From Acidobacteriota bacterium (lineage in GTDB: Bacteria; Acidobacteriota; Terriglobia; Bryobacterales; Bryobacteraceae), in assembly GCA_016185425.1 (NCBI GenBank), contig JACPNQ010000026.1:124001-188000 (forward strand): DNA of 64,000 nucleotides. The letters are read 5' to 3'. Under the pieces are notes generated by a model. The model was not told where the DNA came from and ran no database searches. It worked only from the letters and a program-made list of their open reading frames with translations. Shown here one piece after another: positions 7,639 through 15,637 of the stretch (positions are counted from its first letter, which is position 1; each line of letters begins with the position of its first letter). A program made the position numbers and the translations under genes.

Positions 7639-10437
7639 CTAAGCCCCCAAAACTTCCCGCAAAAACCTCCCGGTATACGACCCGTCCAGGGCCGCGATCT
7701 CCTCTGGCGTTCCCGCTCCCACAATGCTTCCTCCGGCCGCTCCCCCCTCCGGGCCCAGATCGATCACCCAATCCGCCGCGCGAATCACTTCCAAATTATG
7801 CTCGATCAGCAATATCGACCCGCCATTATGGATCAGCCGCTGAAATGCATCCAGTAACTTTCGGATATCGTCAAAGTGCAGCCCCGTCGTCGGCTCATCA
7901 AACAGAAACAACGTCCCCTCACTCGACGATTGCGCCAGATGAGCCGCCAGCTTCACACGCTGCGCCTCGCCGCCCGATAATGTCGTTGCGCTCTGCCCAA
8001 GGCGCAGATACCCCAACCCCACGTCCTGCAGGACTTTCAGCTTATTCACCAGCTTCGGCGTCTCGTGGAAGAATCGCAGCGCCTCCGCCACCGTCATGTG
8101 CAGGACCTGGTTCACATTCATGCCCTTATACTTCACGTCCAGAATCGACTGCTTGTACCGTGTACCTTTGCAGTCTTCGCAGATCAACTCCACGTCCGCC
8201 AGAAACTGCATCTCCACCGTCACCGTTCCGTCGCCCTGGCACGTCTCACATCGTCCGCCCGGAATATTGAACGAGAAATGCCCCGCCGTGTACCCCCGCC
8301 GGTCTGACTCCACTGTCGACGCGAACAAGTCGCGAATGATGTCGAACGCCTTCACATACGTCACCGGGTTCGAGCGCGGCGTCCGCCCAATCGGGCTCTG
8401 GTCCACCAGCACCACCTGGTTCAACAGGTGCGCCCGCTCCAGCGTCTTCCAGGTCTGTTTCTCCGCCGCCCCCGGCGCTTCGCTCTCGTCCTCCATCGGG
8501 CGGCCCTCTTGCGACAACTCCCGGTCCAGGGCCCGATAGATCACCTCGTGCACCAGGCTCGACTTCCCCGAGCCCGACACGCCGGTCACGCCTACCAGCA
8601 TATGCAGCGGAATCGTCACATCTACGTGCTTCAGGTTGTTCGCCCGCGCGCCAACAATCCGTACCGTCTTCTTCGCCACTACCGGCCGCCTGGCCATCTT
8701 CGGCGAAGTCTCCATCTCGTTCCGCAGGTATCGACCGGTCAGTGAGCCGTTTGCCAGCAGTTGCTTGTACGACCCCTCGAACACTACTTTCCCGCCGTTC
8801 TCGCCGGCGCCCGGTCCGAGGTCGACAATGTGATCCGCCGCCCGCATCACATCCGGATCATGCTCTACCGTCAGGATCGTATTCCCCAGGTCGCGCAGCT
8901 CGTGCAGGATTTTGATCAGCCGTTCGGTGTCCCGGCTGTGCAGCCCGATCGACGGCTCATCCAATACGTAGCAGGCCCCCACCAGCCGCGACCCCAAACA
9001 TGTCGCCAACTGAATCCGCTGCGCCTCGCCGCCGGACAGCGTTGCCGACAAGCGGTCGAGCGTCAGATACTCCAACCCCACATCGTTCAGGAACTGCAGC
9101 CGCTGACGGATCTCCACCAGTACCTTGCCAGCAATCGCCTGTTGCTCCGCGCCCAGGTTCAACGATTGGAAAAACGCGAACGATTCGGCGATATTCAGCC
9201 GAACGAGATCTGCCATCGTGAACCCGCCCACGCGCACATTCAGTGCTTCTTTCCGCAGCCGCGATCCCTGGCATTCGGTGCATTCCGCATACCCGCGATA
9301 CCGGCTCAAAAACACCCGCACCTGAACTTTGTACTTCTTCTCCTCCACCGCTGGAAAGAACACGTTGCGGATGTAGTTCAGCAGCAGTTCCCGCTCGGCC
9401 TTCTTTAATTCCGAGACTGGCGCCTCGCAGCGCACGCTCTTCGCGTAGAGCTTGATGAACTTCCCCTGCCATGCGTGATAGGCGGGCTTCGTCCATGGCT
9501 GCACGGCGCCGGTCGCAATCGATAGCGACGCGTCCGGAATCACCAGGTCCATGTCGTAATCGATCACGTTTCCAAATCCCTGGCAGCGCGGGCACGCCCC
9601 CACCGGATTGTTGAAGCTGAACAACTGCGGCTCCGGCGTTTGGTATTCGATATTGCACTTCTTGCACGCGAACTTTTCGTTGAACTTTCGCGCCGGCGGA
9701 TCCGGAACGCCCGCCTGCTCGAACAGCACTTCTCCCGCTTCCCGGTAACACGTCTCCACCGTGTCGGCCAGCCGCGACCGCAGTTCCGCCGATCCCGATA
9801 TCGCCACGCGATCCGCCATCACAAACACGGGCTTTGCAAAGTCGATATCCAGCAGCGATTCGGGCGTGGAGAACTCGAACACGTTGCCGCCCTGATAGAG
9901 CCGGTTGAATCCCTTCCGCCGCAGCTCGAACAAGTGATCCCGCAACTGCCCCGCGTCCTTCCCCGCTGCATGGACCGGGAACAACGCATACCATCGGGAA
10001 CCGTCCGCTTCCGCCGTCATAGTCTCCGCGACGACATCCACCGTGTCCTTCCGCACTGGCTCGCCGCAATTCGAACAGTAGGTGGTTCCGGCGCGGGCAT
10101 AGAGCAGGCGAAGGAAATCGTAGACTTCCGTGGATGTCGCCACCGTCGATCGCGGATTCCGCGTCGTATTCTTCTGCCGGATGGCGATCGGCGGTGCCAA
10201 GCCCAGAATCTCCTCGACCTCCGGCTTTTCCATCCGGTCCAGAAACTGCCGCGCATAAGCCGACAACGACTCGACATATCGCCGCTGCCCCTCCGCGTAG
10301 ATGGTGTCGAAGACCAGCGACGACTTACCGGAGCCCGATACCCCGGTAACGACGGTTAATTGGTTGTGCGGCAGCGCCAACGTAACATTCTTCAGGTTGT
10401 GCATTCGCGCGCCGCGAATGAAAATGGAATCTTCCAA
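7639..10437 (-). CDS. uvrA: Excinuclease ABC subunit A
   Basis: A 932-residue DNA-damage sensor ATPase of nucleotide excision repair, which loads UvrB at lesions. It has two ABC modules: Walker A 'GVSGSGKSSLVFDTIYAEGQRRYVESLSAYARQF' split over residues about 32-66 (first) and 'GVSGSGKSSLVHEV' in the second half. Signature motifs are 'LSGGEAQRIQLA' and 'LSGGEAQRVKLA'. Zinc-binding CxxC pairs include 'CSNCGEP', 'CKKCN', 'CPRCQGFG', 'CETCQGDG' and 'CEDCKGT'. I chose the TTG at 10437 (MEDSIFIRGAR) because a GGAAGG sits at the right distance upstream. A TTG at 10455 would add six residues. It is divergent from mutY with a spacer of about 20 bases. Confidence 0.97.
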   Translation of the reverse strand: MEDSIFIRGARMHNLKNVTLALPHNQLTVVTGVSGSGKSSLVFDTIYAEGQRRYVESLSAYARQFLDRMEKPEVEEILGLAPPIAIRQKNTTRNPRSTVATSTEVYDFLRLLYARAGTTYCSNCGEPVRKDTVDVVAETMTAEADGSRWYALFPVHAAGKDAGQLRDHLFELRRKGFNRLYQGGNVFEFSTPESLLDIDFAKPVFVMADRVAISGSAELRSRLADTVETCYREAGEVLFEQAGVPDPPARKFNEKFACKKCNIEYQTPEPQLFSFNNPVGACPRCQGFGNVIDYDMDLVIPDASLSIATGAVQPWTKPAYHAWQGKFIKLYAKSVRCEAPVSELKKAERELLLNYIRNVFFPAVEEKKYKVQVRVFLSRYRGYAECTECQGSRLRKEALNVRVGGFTMADLVRLNIAESFAFFQSLNLGAEQQAIAGKVLVEIRQRLQFLNDVGLEYLTLDRLSATLSGGEAQRIQLATCLGSRLVGACYVLDEPSIGLHSRDTERLIKILHELRDLGNTILTVEHDPDVMRAADHIVDLGPGAGENGGKVVFEGSYKQLLANGSLTGRYLRNEMETSPKMARRPVVAKKTVRIVGARANNLKHVDVTIPLHMLVGVTGVSGSGKSSLVHEVIYRALDRELSQEGRPMEDESEAPGAAEKQTWKTLERAHLLNQVVLVDQSPIGRTPRSNPVTYVKAFDIIRDLFASTVESDRRGYTAGHFSFNIPGGRCETCQGDGTVTVEMQFLADVELICEDCKGTRYKQSILDVKYKGMNVNQVLHMTVAEALRFFHETPKLVNKLKVLQDVGLGYLRLGQSATTLSGGEAQRVKLAAHLAQSSSEGTLFLFDEPTTGLHFDDIRKLLDAFQRLIHNGGSILLIEHNLEVIRAADWVIDLGPEGGAAGGSIVGAGTPEEIAALDGSYTGRFLREVLGA

Positions 10438-10459
10438 TGTGCAGGTCCTTCCCAATTAT

Positions 10460-11482
10460 ATGAAGGTGTTCACCCCGGCCCGAGTACGGGCCATTCGGCG
10501 TACGCTCGGTACGTGGTACCGGCTGAACAAGCGCGATCTCCCATGGCGCCAGACGCGCGACCCATACCGGATTTGGATCTCCGAGATCATGCTGCAGCAG
10601 ACTCGCGTCGCCGCCGTCATTCCTTACTACCAACGCTTCTTTCAGCAGTTTCCCTCCATCGCGGCGCTTGCGGAAGCGTCCGACGACGCGCTTCTCTCCG
10701 CCTGGGCCGGTCTCGGTTACTACAGCCGCGCGCGCAACCTGCGTGCCGCCGCACGAAAGATTGTCGAGGCCGGCGCGTTTCCAGCCACCTTTGACGATAT
10801 CCTCGCGCTCCCGGGCGTTGGACCGTATACCGCCGCTGCGATAGCCAGCATATGTTTTGATGCGCCTCATGCCGTTCTCGATGGCAATGTGATGCGGGTG
10901 CTCGCGCGTTTGACCCGTAATAAGGGCGACATTCTTTCGTCCCGTACACGTGCCGCGCTGCAGGAGTCGGCCCAGACGCTTCTGGACGCCGGAAGTCCCG
11001 CCGAGCACAATCAGGCCATGATGGAGCTGGGGGCTGTCATCTGCACCCCCCGCGACCCTGCCTGTGAAGAATGTCCGCTTCTTAAGTACTGCCTCGCTCG
11101 CGTTGCCGGTTTGGAGAGCGAATTGCCTATAAAAGGACGAAGGGCCGAAATCCGCCGGGTTCGGCGGTCGCTTCTGGTCGCCATACGAAACGGGAATATT
11201 CTCCTCTGGCAACGCGCGCAGGACGCCGCAATGCTGGGTGGATTCTGGGAACTTCCCGAACCGCATCAGCTCCCAGAAGCGAAGACTGCAAAACTTCTAC
11301 ACAAGTTCTCACACGCTATCACCAATCACGTCTATGACTTCCATGTGATGGCGGTGCGTGTGAGTCAGGAGCCTTCCACTCTCCAATGGACGCCCCTGAA
11401 TCAGCTCTCGGCCCTTCCTTTGAGCACGGTAACCCGAAAGGCATTGCTCGCACTCCGCGTGCTTCCATATGACACTACATGA
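10460..11482 (+). CDS. mutY: A/G-specific adenine DNA glycosylase
   Basis: A 340-residue base-excision enzyme that removes adenine mispaired with 8-oxoguanine. It shows 'RDLPWRQTRDPYRIWISEIMLQQT' in two parts, helix-hairpin-helix 'LALPGVGPYTAAAIASICF' with the catalytic Asp in 'AVLDGNVMRVLARL', and the iron-sulfur cluster motif C-x6-C-x2-C-x5-C in 'CTPRDPACEECPLLKYC'. A C-terminal NUDIX-like domain, which recognises the oxidised guanine, starts near residue 225. The ATG at 10460 gives the conserved N-terminus; longer upstream reading would overlap uvrA. The pairing with uvrA as divergent repair genes suggests shared promoter space. Confidence 0.96.
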   Translation: MKVFTPARVRAIRRTLGTWYRLNKRDLPWRQTRDPYRIWISEIMLQQTRVAAVIPYYQRFFQQFPSIAALAEASDDALLSAWAGLGYYSRARNLRAAARKIVEAGAFPATFDDILALPGVGPYTAAAIASICFDAPHAVLDGNVMRVLARLTRNKGDILSSRTRAALQESAQTLLDAGSPAEHNQAMMELGAVICTPRDPACEECPLLKYCLARVAGLESELPIKGRRAEIRRVRRSLLVAIRNGNILLWQRAQDAAMLGGFWELPEPHQLPEAKTAKLLHKFSHAITNHVYDFHVMAVRVSQEPSTLQWTPLNQLSALPLSTVTRKALLALRVLPYDTT

Positions 11483-11556
11483 CAGTTGTGTCATTGTTTG
11501 GGCTAGGAGTTGTGAACTTTTGATCTGGAAATAATTACATCCACGGGATATCGAGT

Positions 11557-12936
11557 ATGCTAAATCCAATTCGTGTTTGCTCTCGCATGAGAATGCACTC
11601 ATCTTTTAAAGGTAGGGGACGGTTAATAACCATCTTGGTCGCAGGTTCGATGCTCGCTTGGGCGAATGTCAGCGGCCCGGTCCCCTTTTCGGAAGGTGGT
11701 CCCGGTGGACCGTCCCAATCTTGCGCCCAATCGTCCTGCCACACCGGGACCAACGTGAACGCCGGTGGCGGCAAAGTGGAACTTCAGTTTCCCGATGGCC
11801 TCACCTACACGCCGGGGCAAAAACAACGAATTAAGATCGTCATCACCGACAGCACGGCGCGCGGCTATGGCTACCAGGTCTCCGCACGTCTGGCAAGTAA
11901 CGAGACGCGTGGCCAGGGAGGAACTTTCTCTACTGTCGGCACCGGGCAGTTGATCATTTGTCAAAACGATAGCCAGCGCAGCGCCACGGGGAGTTGTCCC
12001 GCGGCAAGTCCGCTCGAATTTATTGAGCACTCCACCCCGAGTTCTGCGAATACGATCGAAATCGATTGGACCCCGCCTGCCGCCGCCACCGCTGGCAATG
12101 TTCGTTTTTATGTGGCGGGTAACGCCGCTAACTTGAATGGCCAAAACACCGGCGACAAGATATACACAGCCAACTACACTCTCACTCCCAAAGCCGCCGG
12201 TAACGGACCCGCCATTACCCCAGCCAATGGCGTGACGAACGGCGCTTCTTTTAGCCCGGGCTTGGTCAGCGGTTCCTGGACTACTATCTTCGGAACGAAT
12301 CTCTCGACAACGACTCGGGACTGGACCGGCGCCATTGACGCCCAGGGCAACTTCCCCACCAGCCTCGATGGCGTAAGCGCCACTATCGACGGCAAGCCCG
12401 CATTTGTCTATTTCATCTCACCCACGCAGATCAATGTGCAGGCCCCCGACCTGGCTGGGAAGACCGGGCCCATTCAAGTCATCGTCAAAAATTCGGCGGG
12501 TGAATCCGCCGCCGTCAGTGCGAATGCGGCCAAGGAACTCCCGGGCCTCTTCCTCTTCACCCAGGCGCCCAAAAAATACCCTGCCGCCGTTCGTTCCGAC
12601 GGCGTCTTTATCGGTCCCGCCGCGCTCTTCCAGGGCGTCACCACCGCCCCCGCTAAGCCCGGCGACGTGGTCCTCTTCTTCGGCACTGGCTTCGGTCCAA
12701 CCAATCCAACCGTCGCGCCAGGCAAGGTCTTCAGCGGCGCCGCCCCGCTTGTTGACGGAGTGGTTATGAGAATCGGCGGCACCGCAGTTACACCCTCCTT
12801 CGCCGGGCTTTCCAGCTCCGGACTTTACCAGTTCAATGTCACCATTCCCGATCTTCCGAACGGGGAGCATGCCATTGAAATGGTAATCAACAGTGTGTCA
12901 ATCCAATCGGACGTCGTTCTCGCCGTCCAACGATGA
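11557..12936 (+). CDS. Secreted choice-of-anchor V/Reeler-like protein with TIGR03437 C-terminal domain
   Basis: A 459-residue exported protein with a signal peptide at about residues 20-36. The mature N-terminus carries 'SCAQSSCHTG', a CX4CH motif (C56, C61, H62) in the place where related proteins have CxxCH. A beta-sandwich with Reeler/choice-of-anchor V features follows at about residues 70-205 ('LTYTPGQKQRIKIVI', 'GYGYQVSARL', 'EIDWTPP', 'NVRFYVAGNAANLNGQNTGDKIY'). Residues about 215-459 are the Solibacter-type TIGR03437 domain ('GASFSPGLVSGSWTTIFGTNL', 'PTQINVQAP', 'LYQFNVTIPDLPNG'). It is first of a run of three TIGR03437 genes. Whether haem is attached cannot be read; a metal- or haem-bearing surface protein is an inference. 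Confidence 0.85.
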   Translation: MLNPIRVCSRMRMHSSFKGRGRLITILVAGSMLAWANVSGPVPFSEGGPGGPSQSCAQSSCHTGTNVNAGGGKVELQFPDGLTYTPGQKQRIKIVITDSTARGYGYQVSARLASNETRGQGGTFSTVGTGQLIICQNDSQRSATGSCPAASPLEFIEHSTPSSANTIEIDWTPPAAATAGNVRFYVAGNAANLNGQNTGDKIYTANYTLTPKAAGNGPAITPANGVTNGASFSPGLVSGSWTTIFGTNLSTTTRDWTGAIDAQGNFPTSLDGVSATIDGKPAFVYFISPTQINVQAPDLAGKTGPIQVIVKNSAGESAAVSANAAKELPGLFLFTQAPKKYPAAVRSDGVFIGPAALFQGVTTAPAKPGDVVLFFGTGFGPTNPTVAPGKVFSGAAPLVDGVVMRIGGTAVTPSFAGLSSSGLYQFNVTIPDLPNGEHAIEMVINSVSIQSDVVLAVQR

Positions 12937-12949
12937 GGAATCAGGAATC

Positions 12950-14317
12950 ATGAACCGGCTCAATAAACTCTTTCAGATTTTTTTCACGGGCGCCATTCTA
13001 GCGTCGCCCGCCCTATTTGCATTCTCCACAGGTCCGCGCGTACCCGCTGCCGGCGTACCCACGGACTTCAATGGGCAGACCTGCACCATCTGCCACCAGA
13101 CATTCGCCCCGGTCAACTCCGACCCGCGCGGCAAGGTGGAGATCCTGCTCGACAAGCTGACTTACACCCCCGGGGTAACGAAGAAAATCCGCATTCACAT
13201 CGAGCATCCGGAGGCCAGCCGCTGGGGCTTCCAATTCACCTCTCGCGTATCCTCAGATACCAGGATCGGCGCAGGCACGATGGTCGGCAACGAAACTGTC
13301 CTCGTTCGCTGCGGCCTTGGCATCGCCGTTCCCCCCTGCGCCGGCGAACCGGAACCGCAATTCGTCGAGCACAATCAACCCTCCACGCGTGCCGGTACCA
13401 CAGGCGGCGTCGATTGGGAATTTGAGTGGAATCCTCCCGCGAATGAAGTCGGCGACATCACCTTCTACGTCTCCGGCAACGCCGCCAACAACAGCGGTAC
13501 CAATGCCGGCGACCGTATCTACAACACCAGTATTACGCTCAAGGCGGAAGGCGCGTGCAATCTCACCAAGAAGCCGACCGTGCGCACCATCGGCAACGCC
13601 GCTTCGTTCTCTCGCGAGGTCTCCCCGAACGTCATGGCCAGCGTCTTCGGTCTCGACTTTGAAGTCGCCGGCCGTTCCCGCGCAGCCACAAGCGGCGACT
13701 TTGTCAACGGGGCCTTCCCGCAACAGCTCGCCTGTGTAGCCGTCGAGATTGGAGGACTCCGCGCACCAATTACGTATGTCCAAACCGACCAGGTCAATTT
13801 CCAGGTGCCCGCCGGCACCGGAACGGGCGCAATTCCGCTAACCGTCATTCTCAATCCAGGACGGCCCAACGAACTCCGGTCCGACCAGGCAACCGTAACG
13901 GTGAACAGTTATGCGCCCGCGTTCTTCACCTTCAACGGCAAGTCGATCGCGGCGCTCTCCAGTGACTTCAAGATCATTGCCGACCCAACCGTGGTCCCGA
14001 ACGGAGTGTCGGCGCGGCGCGGCGATGTTGTCCTACTCTACGGCACTGGTTTCGGTTTCGGCGATCCTGTCTACCAGGCGGGCGAAATTCCCTCCGGCCA
14101 GGCGCGTCTCCGCGATAGCGTCACGATCACCGTAGGCGGCACCGCGTTGGCTGCATCGGATATTCTCTACGCAGGTCTCGCTCCCGGAAATATCTCCGGC
14201 CTGCAGCAGTTCAATATTCGCATCCCGCAATCCGCCGCAACCGGAAACCTGGCTATCTCAATCACGATCGGTGGCGTTTCGACTCCGGCCACCGGCGCTG
14301 TTATCCCGGTTCAGTAA
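12950..14317 (+). CDS. Secreted choice-of-anchor V/Reeler-like protein with CxxCH motif and TIGR03437 domain
   Basis: A 455-residue paralogue of the preceding product, starting at ATG 12950 with an AGGAA just upstream and 13 bases after the previous stop, so it is cotranscribed. The signal peptide is about residues 1-24. 'FSTGPRVPAAGVP' is followed by 'CTICH' (C45, C48, H49), a c-type haem-binding motif. The Reeler-like sandwich is at about residues 60-205 ('LTYTPGVTKKIRIHI', 'WGFQFTSRVS', 'DITFYVSGNAANNSGTNAGDRIY'). The TIGR03437 domain follows at about residues 215-455 ('GNAASFSREVSPNVMASVFG', 'TDQVNFQVP', 'QQFNIRIP'). Expected to be surface or periplasmic. The two proteins differ most in cysteine spacing. 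Confidence 0.87.
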   Translation: MNRLNKLFQIFFTGAILASPALFAFSTGPRVPAAGVPTDFNGQTCTICHQTFAPVNSDPRGKVEILLDKLTYTPGVTKKIRIHIEHPEASRWGFQFTSRVSSDTRIGAGTMVGNETVLVRCGLGIAVPPCAGEPEPQFVEHNQPSTRAGTTGGVDWEFEWNPPANEVGDITFYVSGNAANNSGTNAGDRIYNTSITLKAEGACNLTKKPTVRTIGNAASFSREVSPNVMASVFGLDFEVAGRSRAATSGDFVNGAFPQQLACVAVEIGGLRAPITYVQTDQVNFQVPAGTGTGAIPLTVILNPGRPNELRSDQATVTVNSYAPAFFTFNGKSIAALSSDFKIIADPTVVPNGVSARRGDVVLLYGTGFGFGDPVYQAGEIPSGQARLRDSVTITVGGTALAASDILYAGLAPGNISGLQQFNIRIPQSAATGNLAISITIGGVSTPATGAVIPVQ

Positions 14318-14349
14318 AACACCTGTTTGCTCGGGATTTTCTGGTCTAT

Positions 14350-14391
14350 CTCCTAGTCTCATTGAGGCGTAGCATTTAATGAGACTAGGAG
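14350..14391. promoter_or_regulatory. 14-bp perfect inverted repeat overlapping the ribosome binding site of the next gene
   Basis: CTCCTAGTCTCATT at 14350-14363 is perfectly complementary to AATGAGACTAGGAG at 14378-14391, with a 14-base loop. The right arm ends in AGGAG (14387-14391), which is the ribosome binding site seven bases before the ATG at 14399. In mRNA the stem would hide that site. No U-run follows, so a plain terminator is less likely. It could be an operator or an RNA switch. Confidence 0.6.
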
Positions 14392-14398
14392 TAGAATC

Positions 14399-15214
14399 AT
14401 GCCCGCAGTGGCTTGGCTGGCGGCCGCGTTGTTTCTTTGCCTTTCCATGGAGGCGGCCGAACCGGAAAGGCAGACGCCGGCCTACACCGCATCCAGCATC
14501 GTCAACGCCGCCACCAATGAGCCCGGCCCCCTCGCGCCGCTGTCGCTTGTGTCTCTCTACGGCAAAGATCTCTCCAACGTCACCCGTGCGATCTCCGAAG
14601 ACGACATTCGCAGCGGCCTTCTCCCTACTACTCTCATTGGCACGGGTGTCACGATCGCGATCGATAATATCGTCGTGCCGATTCTCTTCGTCTCTCCCAA
14701 CCAGATCAACTTCCTGATTCCCGGCAACATTCGGACTGGCCGCCGCATGCTTCGTCTTCTCTCCAACGGGAAGGCAGGCCCCGAGGTAGAGATCCAACTT
14801 GTCGAATCCTCGCCTGGCCTGTTTCAAATGGATACGGCCGCCGTTATCGCCACGCATACCAATGGTAGTCTCGTGACGCCGCAGTCGCCCGCTTCGCCGG
14901 GCGATGTATTGGTTGTCTATGCGGCCGGTCTCGGCGCTACGACTCCCGCGGTAACAGGTCTGGCCATTCCTCGCGCGGCGGCATCGATTACCGCGCGTGC
15001 CCAACTGGCTCTTCTGCTCAACGGCCAGCCCGTGCCTGATGAGAACATTCTCTATGCCGGCGTGACACCGGGCTTTGCGGGACTCTACCAGATCAATTGC
15101 CGCCTGCCGGCCGGCACGCCTTCCGATCCCGAGATCCGCGTCCGTATGCCCGCGCAGACCAGCCCTCCACGCTTATATTTGCCTGTTCGCGCCGTCCCGG
15201 CATCGGTACAATAG
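14399..15214 (+). CDS. Secreted TIGR03437 (Solibacter-type) domain protein
   Basis: A 271-residue protein with a signal peptide (residues about 1-20, 'AWLAAALFLCLSMEAAE') that consists almost only of the TIGR03437 domain: 'ASSIVNAATNEPGPLAPLSLVSLYG', in two parts, then 'VVPILFVSPNQINFLIPGN', 'PGDVLVVYAAGLGATTP' and 'LYQINCRLPAGTP'. It lacks the cysteine-rich Reeler-like module of the two preceding paralogues. ATG 14399 has AGGAG at the proper distance, but that sequence is one arm of the inverted repeat. The domain is Ig/IPT-like and extracellular; its partner is unknown. Confidence 0.85.
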   Translation: MPAVAWLAAALFLCLSMEAAEPERQTPAYTASSIVNAATNEPGPLAPLSLVSLYGKDLSNVTRAISEDDIRSGLLPTTLIGTGVTIAIDNIVVPILFVSPNQINFLIPGNIRTGRRMLRLLSNGKAGPEVEIQLVESSPGLFQMDTAAVIATHTNGSLVTPQSPASPGDVLVVYAAGLGATTPAVTGLAIPRAAASITARAQLALLLNGQPVPDENILYAGVTPGFAGLYQINCRLPAGTPSDPEIRVRMPAQTSPPRLYLPVRAVPASVQ

Positions 15215-15223
15215 ACGATTGCC

Positions 15224-15637
15224 ATGACCCCGCGTCTTTTGGGTGCCGTATTGTTTGTTTCGGCCGTTTCGCTACTGTCCGTCGGACGGTTTTTCTTCCA
15301 GATCGCGGACTTCTATCCCAAGGCGCCTTCGCCGGATGGCGTGACGGACTTTGACAGGCGGTTCCAGGCTCTCCGCTCGATGCTCCCGCCGAAAGGCATC
15401 ATCGGGTACATGACCGATCCGGACACGCCGGCCAACGACACCAATGCACAAGCCGAGTATTACCTCACACAGTACGCCCTCGCGCCGATCGTCGTGGTGA
15501 ACTCCCCGGACCAGCGGTTTGTGGTCGGCAACTTTCACAATGCGGTGACAACCGGCAGCCTTCGCGACCGCGGGTTCAAGCTGGTCCGTGAATTCGGCAA
15601 CGGTATCGCGCTGCTAGAGAATGAGAAGGCGCACTAA
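15224..15637 (+). CDS. Small membrane-anchored protein of unknown function
   Basis: A 137-residue protein with one N-terminal hydrophobic helix (residues about 5-28) that may be a signal anchor, followed by a soluble domain of about 105 residues ('PKGIIGYMTDPDTPANDTNAQAE' in two pieces, 'YYLTQYALAPIVVVN'). It resembles the soluble parts that accompany membrane glycosyltransferases in this phylum, but I cannot name a family. Its stop overlaps the ATG of the next gene (TAATG), so the two are translated together and probably act together. Confidence 0.8.
   Translation: MTPRLLGAVLFVSAVSLLSVGRFFFQIADFYPKAPSPDGVTDFDRRFQALRSMLPPKGIIGYMTDPDTPANDTNAQAEYYLTQYALAPIVVVNSPDQRFVVGNFHNAVTTGSLRDRGFKLVREFGNGIALLENEKAH

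Noticed and set aside
5475-7857. Long plus-strand frames opposite the TPR and helical genes (5475-6539, 6580-7857)
   Set aside because: Pro/Arg/Ser-rich composition without motifs; the minus-strand genes have starts, signal peptides and overlaps.
8957-10069. 370-codon minus-strand frame inside uvrA
   Set aside because: Out-of-frame shadow of uvrA with Arg/Gly-rich composition.
11479-11494. ATGACA-GTTG-TGTCAT dyad at the mutY stop
   Set aside because: Six pairs and a weak T stretch; insufficient for a terminator call.
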